Positions 35,195-43,692 of a stretch of DNA of 50,123 nt are shown one piece after another. The notes beneath the pieces are model-generated. The model saw nothing but the letters and a program-made list of their open reading frames with translations. It had not been told where the DNA came from and searched no databases. Made by a program: the position numbers and the translations under genes. Source of the DNA: Candidatus Omnitrophota bacterium (GTDB lineage: Bacteria > Omnitrophota > Gorgyraeia > Zapsychrales > Zapsychraceae); the NCBI GenBank assembly GCA_023247445.1, contig JAHFGL010000013.1:1-50123 (forward strand). The letters run 5' to 3'. The first letter of the stretch is position 1. Each line of letters begins with the position of its first letter.

Positions 35195-36357
35195 TTTTTG
35201 GGGTAGAAAAGCGCGATGCTATCGGTAAAGCCGTGCAAGAAATTTTTTCCGCCAATGGGTCCAATTTCTCCCGCACAAAAGAATCCAGCCGCCGGCATGG
35301 GGCCAAGATAATTTTGGATAATCGAAATATCATGATTCTTTTGGTGAAACAACCCTTCTCCTCGGCCGTTACACGAAAAGACTAAAGCTCCCTTTGGTTT
35401 ATTGAGAAGATTATTTTTTTGATGAGTTGATAAAAGCTCGCTTAAATCCTCGGTTGCGGTATGCGCATCACGGACATGAAATTGAATCGTTTGTCCTGTT
35501 TTAATGTAGTCGCCAATTGCGCCTGCCCCAAGATTTTGATCGATGCCCATGAGTCCACGAATCAAAAAATCTCCACGTTTATATCCATGTTTGTATTCAT
35601 CCATCGCGATCCCGACAAAAATGGCTTCTTGGGCTAAGAGTTTATCTCGAGCGGAAGATTTTTCTAAAACACCTTCAAGGATTTCAATAAATGGTTTTCC
35701 AGCGACTTCAAAGATTATATTTTGTTCGCCTTTAGTCACGATGTAGGTTTCGCCAATCGGACGGCAACCTTGCGAAACAACCGTGTCGACACGAATATCT
35801 CCTGTCAAAATAACCCCTACAACTCCTTCATTATAAAAATCACCGTTAAGCGACAGAATATTTTGGTTTGGCTCTGATGCGGCGCTGGCAATGCCACCGA
35901 TAATTGGCTGCCGTGGATAAGCCTCATCAATTTTTTCTAAGAAGACATTCATGTCAAACCGAAACGGATCTGGAAAGGCAATAAAGACTGGATTCTCATT
36001 TGGAAAGACCTCAAAAAATTGATAACAGTCTTTTTTGTTTTTTAATCGATCGAGATCTTCCTGATCGACACTAAAAGGAACAATTTTAACACCAGGCAAT
36101 TTGGCATAAATCACAGAGACAGCGGACTGATATTCTATTTCTTCGTTCGAACCAATAATGCCAGCACACGTGCACCCCAGGAGGTTTTGCACCACGCTTT
36201 TTTTATTGAGCCCTTCAATAACATTTTTGATAAACGGAAATTTGGCTTGCGTAAAAAAGAGGATTCCTAGATCGTAGGCACTATCGATTCCTTGGGTTAA
36301 ATCTTGAACAATTTGATCAATCTCGGTTGCGCGTGATGTGCGATTAATAAATTCCAT
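35191..36357 (-). CDS. FIST-domain sensory protein
   Basis: 388 residues. An N-terminal FIST_N domain (~20-215; LLGCTCAGIIGSNEEIEYQSAVSV, IIGGIASAA, GVVGVILTGD) and a C-terminal FIST_C domain (~220-375; ALVFSCNGRGEGLF, AAGFFCAGEIGPIGG). FIST proteins are predicted small-ligand sensors that often feed signal-transduction systems; here no kinase or cyclase domain is attached. No signal peptide, so cytosolic. A TATAAT box sits 7 nt before ATG 36357, suggesting a leaderless mRNA. Confidence 0.88.
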   Translation of the reverse strand: MEFINRTSRATEIDQIVQDLTQGIDSAYDLGILFFTQAKFPFIKNVIEGLNKKSVVQNLLGCTCAGIIGSNEEIEYQSAVSVIYAKLPGVKIVPFSVDQEDLDRLKNKKDCYQFFEVFPNENPVFIAFPDPFRFDMNVFLEKIDEAYPRQPIIGGIASAASEPNQNILSLNGDFYNEGVVGVILTGDIRVDTVVSQGCRPIGETYIVTKGEQNIIFEVAGKPFIEILEGVLEKSSARDKLLAQEAIFVGIAMDEYKHGYKRGDFLIRGLMGIDQNLGAGAIGDYIKTGQTIQFHVRDAHTATEDLSELLSTHQKNNLLNKPKGALVFSCNGRGEGLFHQKNHDISIIQNYLGPMPAAGFFCAGEIGPIGGKNFLHGFTDSIALFYPKN

Positions 36358-36364
36358 GAGTTGT

Positions 36365-36370
36365 ATTATA
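36365..36370 (-). promoter_or_regulatory. -10 element of the FIST gene
   Basis: TATAAT on the minus strand, exactly 7 nt before the start codon. No convincing -35 was found at 16-18 nt. Confidence 0.4.
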
Positions 36371-36414
36371 TGAAGTAATTTACGGTTTAGATATAGTATT
36401 TTAAAAAAATGTCA

Positions 36415-36684
36415 TCAGAGACGGGACAATAACTTTACATAATCATCGTGTGAACCTATCCAGAACCAAATTATTTCATTTTCATTTTGGATCCCAATGG
36501 CACGGTACCCAATATTGATTCGAACGGAATAGATGGGTTTTGTGGAGTGAACACGTTTTAAACGTAGACTAGGATAAAAGGGGTCTTTTTTAAATTGTTT
36601 ATATGCGTCTTTGGCTTGCTGCTGTGTCTTCTTTGGTAATTCGGCAAAGGCTTTTCGAAAACGTTCGGTTGTATGAGAAATCAT
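36415..36684 (-). CDS. RelE/ParE-superfamily toxin
   Basis: 89 residues. FRKAFAELPKKTQQQAKDAYKQFKKDPFYPSLRLKRV followed by YSVRINIGYRAIGIQNENEIIWFWIGSHDDYVKLL has the RelE-like fold pattern (two helices, then a beta-sheet with a conserved Arg and a C-terminal hydrophobic strand). Such toxins usually cleave ribosome-bound mRNA. It overlaps the upstream antitoxin gene by 4 nt, the usual arrangement of type II modules. Confidence 0.82.
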   Translation of the reverse strand: MISHTTERFRKAFAELPKKTQQQAKDAYKQFKKDPFYPSLRLKRVHSTKPIYSVRINIGYRAIGIQNENEIIWFWIGSHDDYVKLLSRL

Positions 36685-36899
36685 AAACTGTCAAGATCAA
36701 GTGGGCGAGTTTTCTTTTTTTTGTGCTCCTTCAATGCTTCATCCGCTAGTTTTTCTAGCGTATTCTCAGACTCAGCAAAAGCTTTGTCCCAACTTTTCTC
36801 AGAAGAAAGCTCTTTTAATAACCATTTCGCTAATGCATTTTGTTCTACTTCAGGAAGTTTTTCTACCTGAGCGAATACTTTCTCTAATAGTTGTGTCAT
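36681..36899 (-). CDS. Antitoxin of the RelE-type toxin
   Basis: 72 residues from ATG 36899, preceded by GAGAGG 8 nt upstream (a GTG three codons earlier is also open). The protein is acidic and helical; LLEKVFAQVEKLPEVEQNALAKWLLKEL is typical of small antitoxins paired with RelE-like toxins. The C-terminal half, rich in Lys and Glu, would wrap the toxin. A -10 like TATACT lies about 20 nt upstream. No obvious operator palindrome. Confidence 0.78.
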   Translation of the reverse strand: MTQLLEKVFAQVEKLPEVEQNALAKWLLKELSSEKSWDKAFAESENTLEKLADEALKEHKKKKTRPLDLDSL

Positions 36900-37000
36900 A
36901 ATTGTCACCTCTCTTGCGTCAAGTATAACATTTGATTATTGTAAAATCCATTTCTTAAATTAATTCTTAATTGATTTTTATTCCATGCCATCGCACAAAT

Positions 37001-37429
37001 TTATGTCGATGGTGCGCGGAGCATCAGGATTGGGATGCTCGTCCGATGCCGGATATCCTCGGCGACACTGCCCAAGATGAGATCTTTGACGAAGCGATGT
37101 CCGTGCGTTGACATGGCAATTAGATCACAAGATTCTTTTTGTGCAATATCAAGAATAAGTTTCGATGGTTCTCCAGCAACTAGGTAAGCTGTCACAGAGA
37201 ATCCATTTTGCGTTAATTCATTTTTTCGCGATTCTAAATAGATACGGTCTTTTTTTATTTCTTCAGAGTCTTGTAAGTTAAGTTGTTCTTGGAATCGAGC
37301 CACATAACCATCAGCTACGTGAACCAAAATAATTTTAGATTGCATTAATTTCGCCAGCGGTCGGATATGTTTTAAAATTGTTTCATCAGCGGCTGAATTA
37401 TCTAACGGAATTAAAATTTGTTTATACAT
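37001..37429 (-). CDS. Universal stress protein (UspA family)
   Basis: 142 residues from ATG 37429, which has a strong GGAGGG just upstream and overlaps the mntH stop by one base (TAATG); a longer frame exists but runs inside mntH. YKQILIPLDNSAADETILKHI, IILVHVAD and the C-terminal GxxG9GS-like STHGHRFVKDLILGSVAEDI form the ATP-binding Usp fold. USPs downstream of Nramp transporters are common in metagenomic lineages. Function in metal stress is inferred. Confidence 0.88.
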   Translation of the reverse strand: MYKQILIPLDNSAADETILKHIRPLAKLMQSKIILVHVADGYVARFQEQLNLQDSEEIKKDRIYLESRKNELTQNGFSVTAYLVAGEPSKLILDIAQKESCDLIAMSTHGHRFVKDLILGSVAEDIRHRTSIPILMLRAPST

Positions 37430-38769
37430 TATTTCCCTCCTAAGTACATCATTGCTGTCTGAAATAAAAGATATAGGTTTAATGATACAATCACCGCGGT
37501 AATACACCAAGATAAAATTATCAGCCATGTGGCATTGGTAAATGGGCCCATTTTTCGTCGGTCACTGGTAAAGATTACTAGCGGAACAACCGCAAAACTT
37601 AACTGTAATGACAATATAACTTGCGACAGAATAAGTAAGTTTCCAACCCCTTTTTCTCCATACAGGGCCGCCACAATAACCGCGGGAACGATTGCCACAA
37701 GACGTGTGAGTAATCGACGCATCCATGGGCGCAAACGGATATTTAAAAATCCTTCCATGACAATCTGTCCAGCAAGAGTCCCTGTCAACGTTGAATTTTG
37801 GCCGGAGGCTAAAAGCGCGACCGCAAATAATATACTGGCAAATGGCGCTCCTAAGACGGGTGTTAATAATTTAAACGCGTCATTGATGTCCGCTACATCT
37901 TGATGCACTGTTCCGTGAAAAGCAGCCGCGGCGAGAACAAGAATCGCGGCATTGATGAAAAAGGCACAAAGTAACGCCGCTGTTGAATCAATCGTAGCAA
38001 ATTTGATAGCCATTTTTTTGCCCGGATCATTACGTTCAAAGGCTCGAGTTTGGACAATGCTAGAATGTAAATATAAATTATGTGGCATGACCGTCGCCCC
38101 TAAAATCCCGATGGCGATATAAAGCATTTCTGGATTAAATAAAACTTGCGGTTGAGGCAAAAGGCCAGGAAATACTGCTGACCATTGCGGTGAAGAAACA
38201 ACCATTTCATAGGCAAAGCAACTGCCGATAATCACAATTAAGCTGGCGACTATGCATTCAAGAAGACGAAATCCTTTATTCTGTAGATAAAGGATGATCA
38301 TAACATCACATGCTGTCAATAAAACTCCCATGACCAATGGAATGCCAAACAATAAATTAAGCGCAATGGCGGATCCGATGACCTCCGCCAAATCACAGGC
38401 AGCAATAGCTAGTTCACATAAAATCCACAAAAAATACGACACAGGTTTTGAATAATGGTCACGGCAGGCCTGCGCCAAATCACGACTGGTGACGATTCCC
38501 AGCTTTAGCGATAAATGTTGGAGAATAATCGCCATAAAATTTGAAATTAAAATGACCGATAATAATGTGTAGCCAAATTTTGCACCGCCCGCTAAATCCG
38601 TTGCCCAGTTTCCGGGATCCATATATCCAACGGCAACCATAAGCCCCGGCCCGGCAAAAGCTAAAACTTTTCGTACCCAGCTCCCATGCAAAGGAACTGG
38701 AATTGTTGAATTGACTTCCCGTAAACTGGGTATTTTTAAATCTTGCTTCCATCCTGATTGTATTGACAT
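37429..38769 (-). CDS. mntH: Nramp-family divalent metal (Mn2+/Fe2+):H+ symporter
   Basis: 446 residues from ATG 38769, with GAGGAAAT upstream; earlier in-frame ATGs fall inside fur. About 11 membrane helices. The metal-binding motifs DPGNWATD in helix 1 and [10 protein letters not shown] in helix 6 are complete, including the Asp, Asn and Met that favour Mn2+. It imports manganese across the inner membrane. It sits between a Fur-family regulator and a Usp gene on one transcript. Confidence 0.93.
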   Translation of the reverse strand: MSIQSGWKQDLKIPSLREVNSTIPVPLHGSWVRKVLAFAGPGLMVAVGYMDPGNWATDLAGGAKFGYTLLSVILISNFMAIILQHLSLKLGIVTSRDLAQACRDHYSKPVSYFLWILCELAIAACDLAEVIGSAIALNLLFGIPLVMGVLLTACDVMIILYLQNKGFRLLECIVASLIVIIGSCFAYEMVVSSPQWSAVFPGLLPQPQVLFNPEMLYIAIGILGATVMPHNLYLHSSIVQTRAFERNDPGKKMAIKFATIDSTAALLCAFFINAAILVLAAAAFHGTVHQDVADINDAFKLLTPVLGAPFASILFAVALLASGQNSTLTGTLAGQIVMEGFLNIRLRPWMRRLLTRLVAIVPAVIVAALYGEKGVGNLLILSQVILSLQLSFAVVPLVIFTSDRRKMGPFTNATWLIILSWCITAVIVSLNLYLLFQTAMMYLGGK

Positions 38770-38786
38770 AATTTCCTCATTCTTTT

Positions 38787-39239
38787 TTATTGTTGGCATT
38801 TGGAACATAGGCCATAAAAATGCATCTCGTGGCCAAGTATGGTAAAACCTTTTTTTGCAAGGAAAGGTTGATAGATGATGTCTTCATTTAGATCCGGGAA
38901 TTCCAACACATCATGACATTTAATACAGCGGGCATGATGGTGGCGCTTCTCATCGTAGATATGCTCAAAGTGATGATGTTTTTCACCGTACGCTGTTTCG
39001 CGAATGATTCCCGCTTCTAAAAGATCATGTAAATTGCGATAAATCGTTGCTCGGGAAACTTTTCGTTTCTTTTGCTTACACTTTTTTACAAGTTCTTCCG
39101 CGGTAAAATGCCCATGTGCATTCATTGCCTCATCAAAGACGGATTTACGTCCTTGCGTAAATTTTTGTCCTCGTTTCTCTAGAAACTTTTGATATTTAAC
39201 GCGTTCATCTAAGATTTGCGCGTGATTGTTCTTTTGCAT
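38787..39239 (-). CDS. Fur-family metal-dependent repressor
   Basis: 150 residues from ATG 39239 (a GTG three codons earlier is also open). The winged-helix part [37 protein letters not shown] is followed by [21 protein letters not shown] and a second CxxC at CSKCQQ (structural Zn). Fur, Mur, Zur and PerR cannot be separated by sequence alone; co-transcription with mntH favours manganese control (Mur-like). It ends 17 nt before mntH. The -10 box is 7 nt before ATG, with no Shine-Dalgarno. Confidence 0.88.
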   Translation of the reverse strand: MQKNNHAQILDERVKYQKFLEKRGQKFTQGRKSVFDEAMNAHGHFTAEELVKKCKQKKRKVSRATIYRNLHDLLEAGIIRETAYGEKHHHFEHIYDEKRHHHARCIKCHDVLEFPDLNEDIIYQPFLAKKGFTILGHEMHFYGLCSKCQQ

Positions 39240-39246
39240 ATGAGAC

Positions 39247-39274
39247 ACTGTATCATTTAAAGAGTGGAAGTCAA
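39247..39274 (-). promoter_or_regulatory. Sigma70-type promoter of fur-mntH-usp
   Basis: On the minus strand, -35 TTGACT (39274-39269), a 16-nt spacer and -10 TACAGT (39252-39247). ATG 39239 is 7 nt further, at the expected transcription start. Confidence 0.55.
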
Positions 39275-39309
39275 ATTTATTTTTTTGTTTTATTATTTTG
39301 TCGAGTGGG

Positions 39310-39864
39310 TTAAGCGGTGCGCCATTTAATGGAGCAGCCCATGGAAGGCATTTGTTTAGGCGAGATTGCTAAGTTTTTGGAATGATTGGTCAGGGCTTCT
39401 TTTAATTCTTCACGGATGACTTTCTTCTCTTCTTGCCAGTTGTCATCAATACGGCCGTGGTAGATGAGCTCTTTATTTTCATTAAATAGATAAATGTCCG
39501 GTGTACATTGAGCCTTAAACGTTTTTGCGATCGCTTGCGTATCATCCACTAAGTAGGGAAAGTTAAGCCCCCACTCTTTGATTTTCTTTTTCATCTCTAC
39601 TGGTGAATCTTTTGGATAGTCTGGATGAATATTCGGGTTAATAGCAACAGTGTTGATCTTTATCTCTTTGGCATAGTTGGCTAATCGAATCACGCGCGGC
39701 CAGACAGCTAAGGCATACGGACAATGATTACAGGTAAAAATTACGAGGAGTCCGCGCTGCCCAAATGCTTCACTTCCCTTACATTCTTTACCACTCGGAT
39801 CTTTTAAATTAAATTCCGGCATCTTGGTGCCTAAGGGAATTAAGATGGATTCTAGTAGAGCCAT
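39310..39864 (-). CDS. Thioredoxin-fold redoxin with CNHCPY motif
   Basis: 184 residues. FNLKDPSGKECKGSEAFGQRGLLVIFTCNHCPYA has the AhpC/TSA-redoxin layout with a CxxC pair, followed by INPNIHPDYPKDSP and TPDIYLFNENKELIYHGRIDD. The family is widely found as a cytosolic thioredoxin-like protein of unknown client. GGAAAG precedes ATG 39864, and a promoter lies at 39901-39928. No signal peptide. Confidence 0.85.
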   Translation of the reverse strand: MALLESILIPLGTKMPEFNLKDPSGKECKGSEAFGQRGLLVIFTCNHCPYALAVWPRVIRLANYAKEIKINTVAINPNIHPDYPKDSPVEMKKKIKEWGLNFPYLVDDTQAIAKTFKAQCTPDIYLFNENKELIYHGRIDDNWQEEKKVIREELKEALTNHSKNLAISPKQMPSMGCSIKWRTA

Positions 39865-39900
39865 ATATTCTTTCCTTAATATTGCTTTATCGATATGAGG

Positions 39901-39928
39901 ATTATACTAAGGTCTTTTAGAGTTTCAA
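39901..39928 (-). promoter_or_regulatory. Sigma70-type promoter of the redoxin gene
   Basis: On the minus strand, -35 TTGAAA (39928-39923), a 16-nt spacer and consensus -10 TATAAT (39906-39901). Confidence 0.55.
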
Positions 39929-39942
39929 AGTGTTCTTTTATA

Positions 39943-39969
39943 TTCAAGCTCGCAATTTGCGATCTTGAA
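39943..39969. repeat. 27-bp palindrome, extragenic copy downstream of the ORF6N gene
   Basis: TTCAAGCTCGCA - ATT - TGCGATCTTGAA: 12-nt arms with one mismatch and a 3-nt loop. It has the same 12-3-12 layout as the palindromes inside the neighbouring ORF6N gene. Confidence 0.75.
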
Positions 39970-40004
39970 GCATAAATTTTAATATCGCAAAATAAGGCTT
40001 TAAA

Positions 40005-40625
40005 TTATTCGTATTTAACATGAAATCCGATACCACGATTTGGTTTTACATCTTCTTTCATTAAGCGGCGGATGGCTTCTAGAATAATTTGAATTTCTTC
40101 GTCATGCTTGCCAACTTTAAGTTCAAGGTCTTTTAATTTTAAACCCAATTCTTTGTGAGTGGTTAAAGCCTCTCTAATTAAAACAAATGCCCGCATGATC
40201 GCGATATTTACCAAAACAGCCCGGCGACTTTTTAGAACACTTGATAACATTGCTATCCCTTGTTCCGTAAAAGCGTAAGGGAGATATTTTAGGTGGTGTC
40301 CTTGTCTTTTCAAGATCACAAATTGTGACCTTGAATTAGAGCTTTTTTTGTTTAAGATCACATTTTGTGATCTTAAAACTATGTCTTTTTCGTTTAAGGT
40401 CACAATTTGTGACCTTAAAGAATCAGCTTCCTCCCATGTCAATTGAAACATAAAATCATCAGGGAATCTCTCTAGATTGCGTTTAACTGCTTGGATTAAA
40501 ATTCTAGGTTCAACTTGGTAGATTTCGGCAAGATCAGTGCTCAACATCACTTTGTGCCCGCGTAGAATAAATATTTTTTCTTTAATAATTTCAAGTGAAG
40601 CCGATTTTTCTTTATTCTTTTTCAT
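40005..40625 (-). CDS. ORF6N-domain DNA-binding protein with palindrome-encoded internal repeats
   Basis: 206 residues. The N-terminal ORF6N domain (~8-125; IFILRGHKVMLSTDLAEIYQVEPRILIQAVKRNLERFPDDFMFQL, then YLPYAFTEQGIAMLSSVL) is of a type frequent in phages and in free-living candidate lineages. The usual single LRSQ motif is expanded to three units (LRSQIVTLN, LRSQNVILN, SRSQFVILK; residues ~70-110), each encoded by a palindrome. The C-terminus is coiled-coil-like. It presumably regulates transcription; targets unknown. A GGGG-rich hairpin directly before ATG 40625 could hide its ribosome-binding site. Confidence 0.85.
   Translation of the reverse strand: MKKNKEKSASLEIIKEKIFILRGHKVMLSTDLAEIYQVEPRILIQAVKRNLERFPDDFMFQLTWEEADSLRSQIVTLNEKDIVLRSQNVILNKKSSNSRSQFVILKRQGHHLKYLPYAFTEQGIAMLSSVLKSRRAVLVNIAIMRAFVLIREALTTHKELGLKLKDLELKVGKHDEEIQIILEAIRRLMKEDVKPNRGIGFHVKYE
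40311..40333. repeat. Intragenic palindrome 3 of the ORF6N gene
   Basis: CAAGATCACA..TGTGACCTTG around a 3-nt centre, with one mismatch. On the coding strand it spells SRSQFVIL. Confidence 0.8.
40351..40377. repeat. Intragenic palindrome 2 of the ORF6N gene
   Basis: TTTAAGATCACA (40351-40362), TTT, TGTGATCTTAAA (40366-40377): perfect 12-nt arms. It encodes LRSQNVILN. Confidence 0.85.
40393..40419. repeat. Intragenic palindrome 1 of the ORF6N gene
   Basis: TTTAAGGTCACA (40393-40404), ATT, TGTGACCTTAAA (40408-40419): perfect 12-nt arms. It encodes LRSQIVTLN. Confidence 0.85.
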
Positions 40626-40631
40626 AAATAA

Positions 40632-40663
40632 AAAATCCCCTTTCGTTAAATAAATTAAGGGGA
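40632..40663 (-). terminator. Hairpin with U-tract directly upstream of the ORF6N start
   Basis: On the minus strand, ATCCCCTT and AAGGGGAT pair around a 14-nt AT-rich loop and are followed by TTTTT just before ATG 40625. It would end transcripts coming from the PEP-CTERM gene. Its 3' arm also contains the only Shine-Dalgarno-like sequence of the ORF6N gene. Confidence 0.55.
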
Positions 40664-40684
40664 TCGAGAGTGGTTGTATTTAAG

Positions 40685-40800
40685 GAGAAAGCGAGGCGGG
40701 CATCGCTTCCAGGTTGTCTTTTTTTTTGCGATGGCACGAAGCCATCAGCTAATAGCGGGAGCATTTATTATAACGGTTGGGTTGCAGCGAACGATTAGTC
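40685..40800. other. Structured intergenic region without a gene
   Basis: Between the ORF6N and PEP-CTERM genes. Holds hairpins AAGCGA/TCGCTT (40689-40708) and GATGGC-acgaa-GCCATC (40730-40746), with a run of nine T between them. The G+C is higher than in the other gaps. No match to a riboswitch class I know. Confidence 0.4.
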
Positions 40801-40820
40801 TCCTCGCGCCTTCTTGAGCT

Positions 40821-41735
40821 CTACTTAATTTTTCTCAAGAAAGAGCCACCAAGTAACCCAAAACTCATAAGGGCTAAGGAGAGCGGTTCTGGGACAGCTC
40901 CTGCAGGTGGTTCTGAAGAAACAAAATGAAGTCCATTATCGTTATGGATATCAACGTACTCACCACTGTAGAAAGCTCCATAGATCTCATTACGATCGTG
41001 GAATTTAATAAATTCATTGGGGGCATAAACAATGCCGTACCAAGTATTATCATTATGGGCGCTCCATTTTCCATAAAGCTCCATATAAATATCACTGGCT
41101 GAACCACCGGTTAAAACAAAATTATTAGAATCATGAATATCAAAATCTCCTGTTATATAAATATTAACAGGTCCACCGGTAAGATCGATATTAATGGTAT
41201 TACCATTATTTAAGTCAATACTATCAAAATAATAATCTCCTGAAATGAGATCTAACGTAAGAGTGCCGCCCTGGGTTAAATCCCCATAGGAACCAGGCGC
41301 CAAAGCTCCACCTGTTGTAACATTAGCTCCACCAGAAACAAATACAGTTGGTGTAGGTAAAGCAATGGGAGTAAAGGTATTTGGTACCCCACCGCTACTG
41401 GTCGTGCCAGTAACAGTATTGCCTGAATTAAGTGTAACACTACCATTAAAGGTAGCATCTCCATTAACAGTATTGTCATCATGAAGCGTCAAATCACTTC
41501 CTCCCATAACACCACGGGTTAAATTATCATCATGAATTTTAACCTCATTATTACTTCCAATAAGGCCGGCATCAAGGGTATTGCGGTCGTGCAGCGTCCA
41601 ACTTCCAACATCATTTTGATAAATGAAATAATCGGAAAGATTAAACGCATATGAATTATTGGGCAATATGAATAATAAAACTGGAAGGATAATATAAAGC
41701 ATTTTGGGGAACATGTTTTTATAGTTATTGTTCAT
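40821..41735 (-). CDS. PEP-CTERM surface protein with HDxN repeats
   Basis: 304 residues. The N-terminal signal segment is ~10-30 (MLYIILPVLLFILPNNSYA). The body is a repetitive beta-rich domain in which HD(R/D/S)N or HNDN recurs (LHDRNTLDAG, IHDDNLTRG, LHDDNTVNG, IHDSNNF, AHNDNTW, FHDRNEIYG, IHNDNGLHF). The C-terminal sorting signal is at 281-304: VPEP, a hydrophobic helix and the basic end LRKIK. An exosortase, not encoded here, would process it during export to the surface or matrix. AAGGAG precedes ATG 41735, with a promoter at 41782-41810. Confidence 0.9.
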   Translation of the reverse strand: MNNNYKNMFPKMLYIILPVLLFILPNNSYAFNLSDYFIYQNDVGSWTLHDRNTLDAGLIGSNNEVKIHDDNLTRGVMGGSDLTLHDDNTVNGDATFNGSVTLNSGNTVTGTTSSGGVPNTFTPIALPTPTVFVSGGANVTTGGALAPGSYGDLTQGGTLTLDLISGDYYFDSIDLNNGNTINIDLTGGPVNIYITGDFDIHDSNNFVLTGGSASDIYMELYGKWSAHNDNTWYGIVYAPNEFIKFHDRNEIYGAFYSGEYVDIHNDNGLHFVSSEPPAGAVPEPLSLALMSFGLLGGSFLRKIK

Positions 41736-41781
41736 CTTTCTTCTCCTTATAACAGTGAGTATTGATTTAAGTAATATTGCA

Positions 41782-41810
41782 AATATAGATGATGATGCTT
41801 AATTCGTCAA
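41782..41810 (-). promoter_or_regulatory. Sigma70-type promoter of the PEP-CTERM gene
   Basis: On the minus strand, -35 TTGACG (41810-41805), a 17-nt spacer and -10 TATATT (41787-41782); leader about 45 nt. No sigma54 -24/-12 pair was seen. Confidence 0.6.
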
Positions 41811-41881
41811 CGGGACATAATAGGACGATCTAGGTCAGCTGAAGTGGCGGTGAAGGTCAGTTTACTCTGTAATGCTTTTTG

Positions 41882-41911
41882 TCCAATTCAGCCGGCACCG
41901 GCTGAATTGGA
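41882..41911. repeat. Perfect 30-bp palindrome downstream of the ABC exporter
   Basis: Arms TCCAATTCAGCCGG and CCGGCTGAATTGGA with a 2-nt loop. No T-tract follows on either strand, so it is not a classical terminator. It lies 46 bp beyond the permease stop. Confidence 0.7.
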
Positions 41912-41957
41912 GTGTAACACGTCCAGACATCATACCGTGGCCCGAGTTTTTTACGAT

Positions 41958-42728
41958 TTAGTTTTTTAACTTATATCCCGTCTTAAACATCCATTGAACC
42001 AAAAAAATGCAGGCGGCGAGGAAGGCAAAAATCATGACGAGACTTACCGCAACGCTAACGTCAGAGGTTTCATAGAAGCTATAACGAAAGCCACTGATTA
42101 GATATACAACGGGATTGGCAAGCGACACCTTCTGCCAAAAATCGGGCAGCATATTGATTGTATAAAAACTGCCGCCTAAAAATGTCAGTGGTGTGATGAC
42201 TAATATTGGAATAATTTGTAGCTTTTCAAATCCATCCGCCCAAATCCCAATGATAAAACCAAAGAGGCTGAAGGTCACTGAGGTCAGAATTAGGAAGAAC
42301 AGCATTAGAAATGGATGTTTAATTTGAAGCGGCACAAAAAATCCAGCGGTTCCTAAAATAAGGATTCCTAAAATAATCGATTTGGTTGCGGCGGCTCCAA
42401 CAAATCCAAACAGGATTTCGATATACGAAATCGGTGCGGAAAGGATCTCATAAATCGTTCCGGTAAATTTTGGAAAATAAATCCCGAAGGACGCATTTGA
42501 GATGCTTTCGGTTAAGACCGAAAGCATGATCAACCCCGGGACAATGAAAGATCCGTAACTGATGCCATCGATCTGAGTGATGCGCGAGCCGATTGCGGAG
42601 CCGAAAACGACAAAATACAATCCGGTTGAGATGACCGGTGAGGCTACACTTTGTCCGAGCGTGCGAAACCAGCGGGCCATTTCAAATTTATAAAGCGCGT
42701 AAACTGCGTGCCAGTTAAGTGTCATCAT
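41958..42728 (-). CDS. ABC-2-type exporter permease (YadH-like)
   Basis: 256 residues with six membrane helices. [28 protein letters not shown] and [41 protein letters not shown] closely resemble E. coli YadH, which also has 256 residues. It overlaps the ATPase gene by 4 nt. The substrate of YadGH-type exporters is not established. Confidence 0.9.
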   Translation of the reverse strand: MMTLNWHAVYALYKFEMARWFRTLGQSVASPVISTGLYFVVFGSAIGSRITQIDGISYGSFIVPGLIMLSVLTESISNASFGIYFPKFTGTIYEILSAPISYIEILFGFVGAAATKSIILGILILGTAGFFVPLQIKHPFLMLFFLILTSVTFSLFGFIIGIWADGFEKLQIIPILVITPLTFLGGSFYTINMLPDFWQKVSLANPVVYLISGFRYSFYETSDVSVAVSLVMIFAFLAACIFLVQWMFKTGYKLKN

Positions 42729-43645
42729 TTTTTCACCAATTCAATAAAAATTTCTTCCAGCGAATCTTCTTTGGTGTGGATATCTTTATAGGAAACCCCG
42801 GAGAGCGAAAGTTCCGCCAAAAGTTTTGCAATCCCATTGTCTTCTTTTGCCGAATCATACATATAGGTTAGTTGCGTTCGATCTGTATTTAGCTTCAACG
42901 ACCAGGGACTAAGTTTTGCGGGGATCTCTGTGAGGGGATTTTTTAAATCCAAAATTAACTGCTTACGCCCCATTTTCTTCATCAAATCATTTTTATTTTC
43001 TGTGATAATAATTTCACCATGGTTAATAACACCAACGCGGTCAGCCATCTCTTGCGCTTCCTCTAAGTAGTGCGTGGTCAGAATTATTGTCACTCCCGTT
43101 TTTTGTAATGCACCTACATGCTCCCACATGTCTTTCCTTAAATTAACATCGACGCCAGCGGTTGGCTCATCGAGAAATAAAACTTTTGGTTCATGCGACA
43201 ATGCTTTTGCGATCATGACACGCCGCTTCATCCCACCGGAAAGTGTTCGAATAGTATTTTTCTTTTTATCCCACAATGATAATTGCTTGAGGATTTCTTC
43301 AATGTAAGGTTTGTTGGGTGCTTTACCAAAAAGTCCGCGACTAAGTGTTACGGTATCCCAAACGGTTTCAAAGGCGTCGGTGGCAAGCTCCTGAGGAACA
43401 AGTCCGATTAAAGAACGCGTGACGCGAAAATCTTTAATGATGTCGTAGCCATCGACTAGAATCTGTCCATTGGTGGGATTAACAATCCCGCAGACGGTAT
43501 TAATTAAAGTCGTCTTTCCAGCGCCGTTTGGCCCCAAGAGCGCAAAAATTTCTCCACGACGAATTTCAAGGTTAATGTTTTTCAGCGCCTGAAATTTTCC
43601 TGAATAAATCTTGTTTAAATTTTTGATTGAAAGGATAGAACTCAT
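42725..43645 (-). CDS. ABC exporter ATP-binding protein (YadG-like)
   Basis: 306 residues. Walker [11 protein letters not shown]-loop VPQE, signature LSGGMKRR, Walker [13 protein letters not shown] and switch His in [15 protein letters not shown]. The C-terminal ~80 residues are the DrrA-type accessory region, ending in the [15 protein letters not shown] often seen in exporters. It powers the permease encoded immediately downstream. Its length matches E. coli YadG (308). Confidence 0.93.
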   Translation of the reverse strand: MSSILSIKNLNKIYSGKFQALKNINLEIRRGEIFALLGPNGAGKTTLINTVCGIVNPTNGQILVDGYDIIKDFRVTRSLIGLVPQELATDAFETVWDTVTLSRGLFGKAPNKPYIEEILKQLSLWDKKKNTIRTLSGGMKRRVMIAKALSHEPKVLFLDEPTAGVDVNLRKDMWEHVGALQKTGVTIILTTHYLEEAQEMADRVGVINHGEIIITENKNDLMKKMGRKQLILDLKNPLTEIPAKLSPWSLKLNTDRTQLTYMYDSAKEDNGIAKLLAELSLSGVSYKDIHTKEDSLEEIFIELVKK

Positions 43646-43692
43646 GGTTACTTATCTTTTAATTATTTTAAATAATCTCGGCATGAACTGCT

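Noticed and set aside
40311-40419. CRISPR-like array in the ORF6N gene
   Set aside because: The repeats are palindromes within an intact reading frame, with unequal short spacers and no cas genes nearby.
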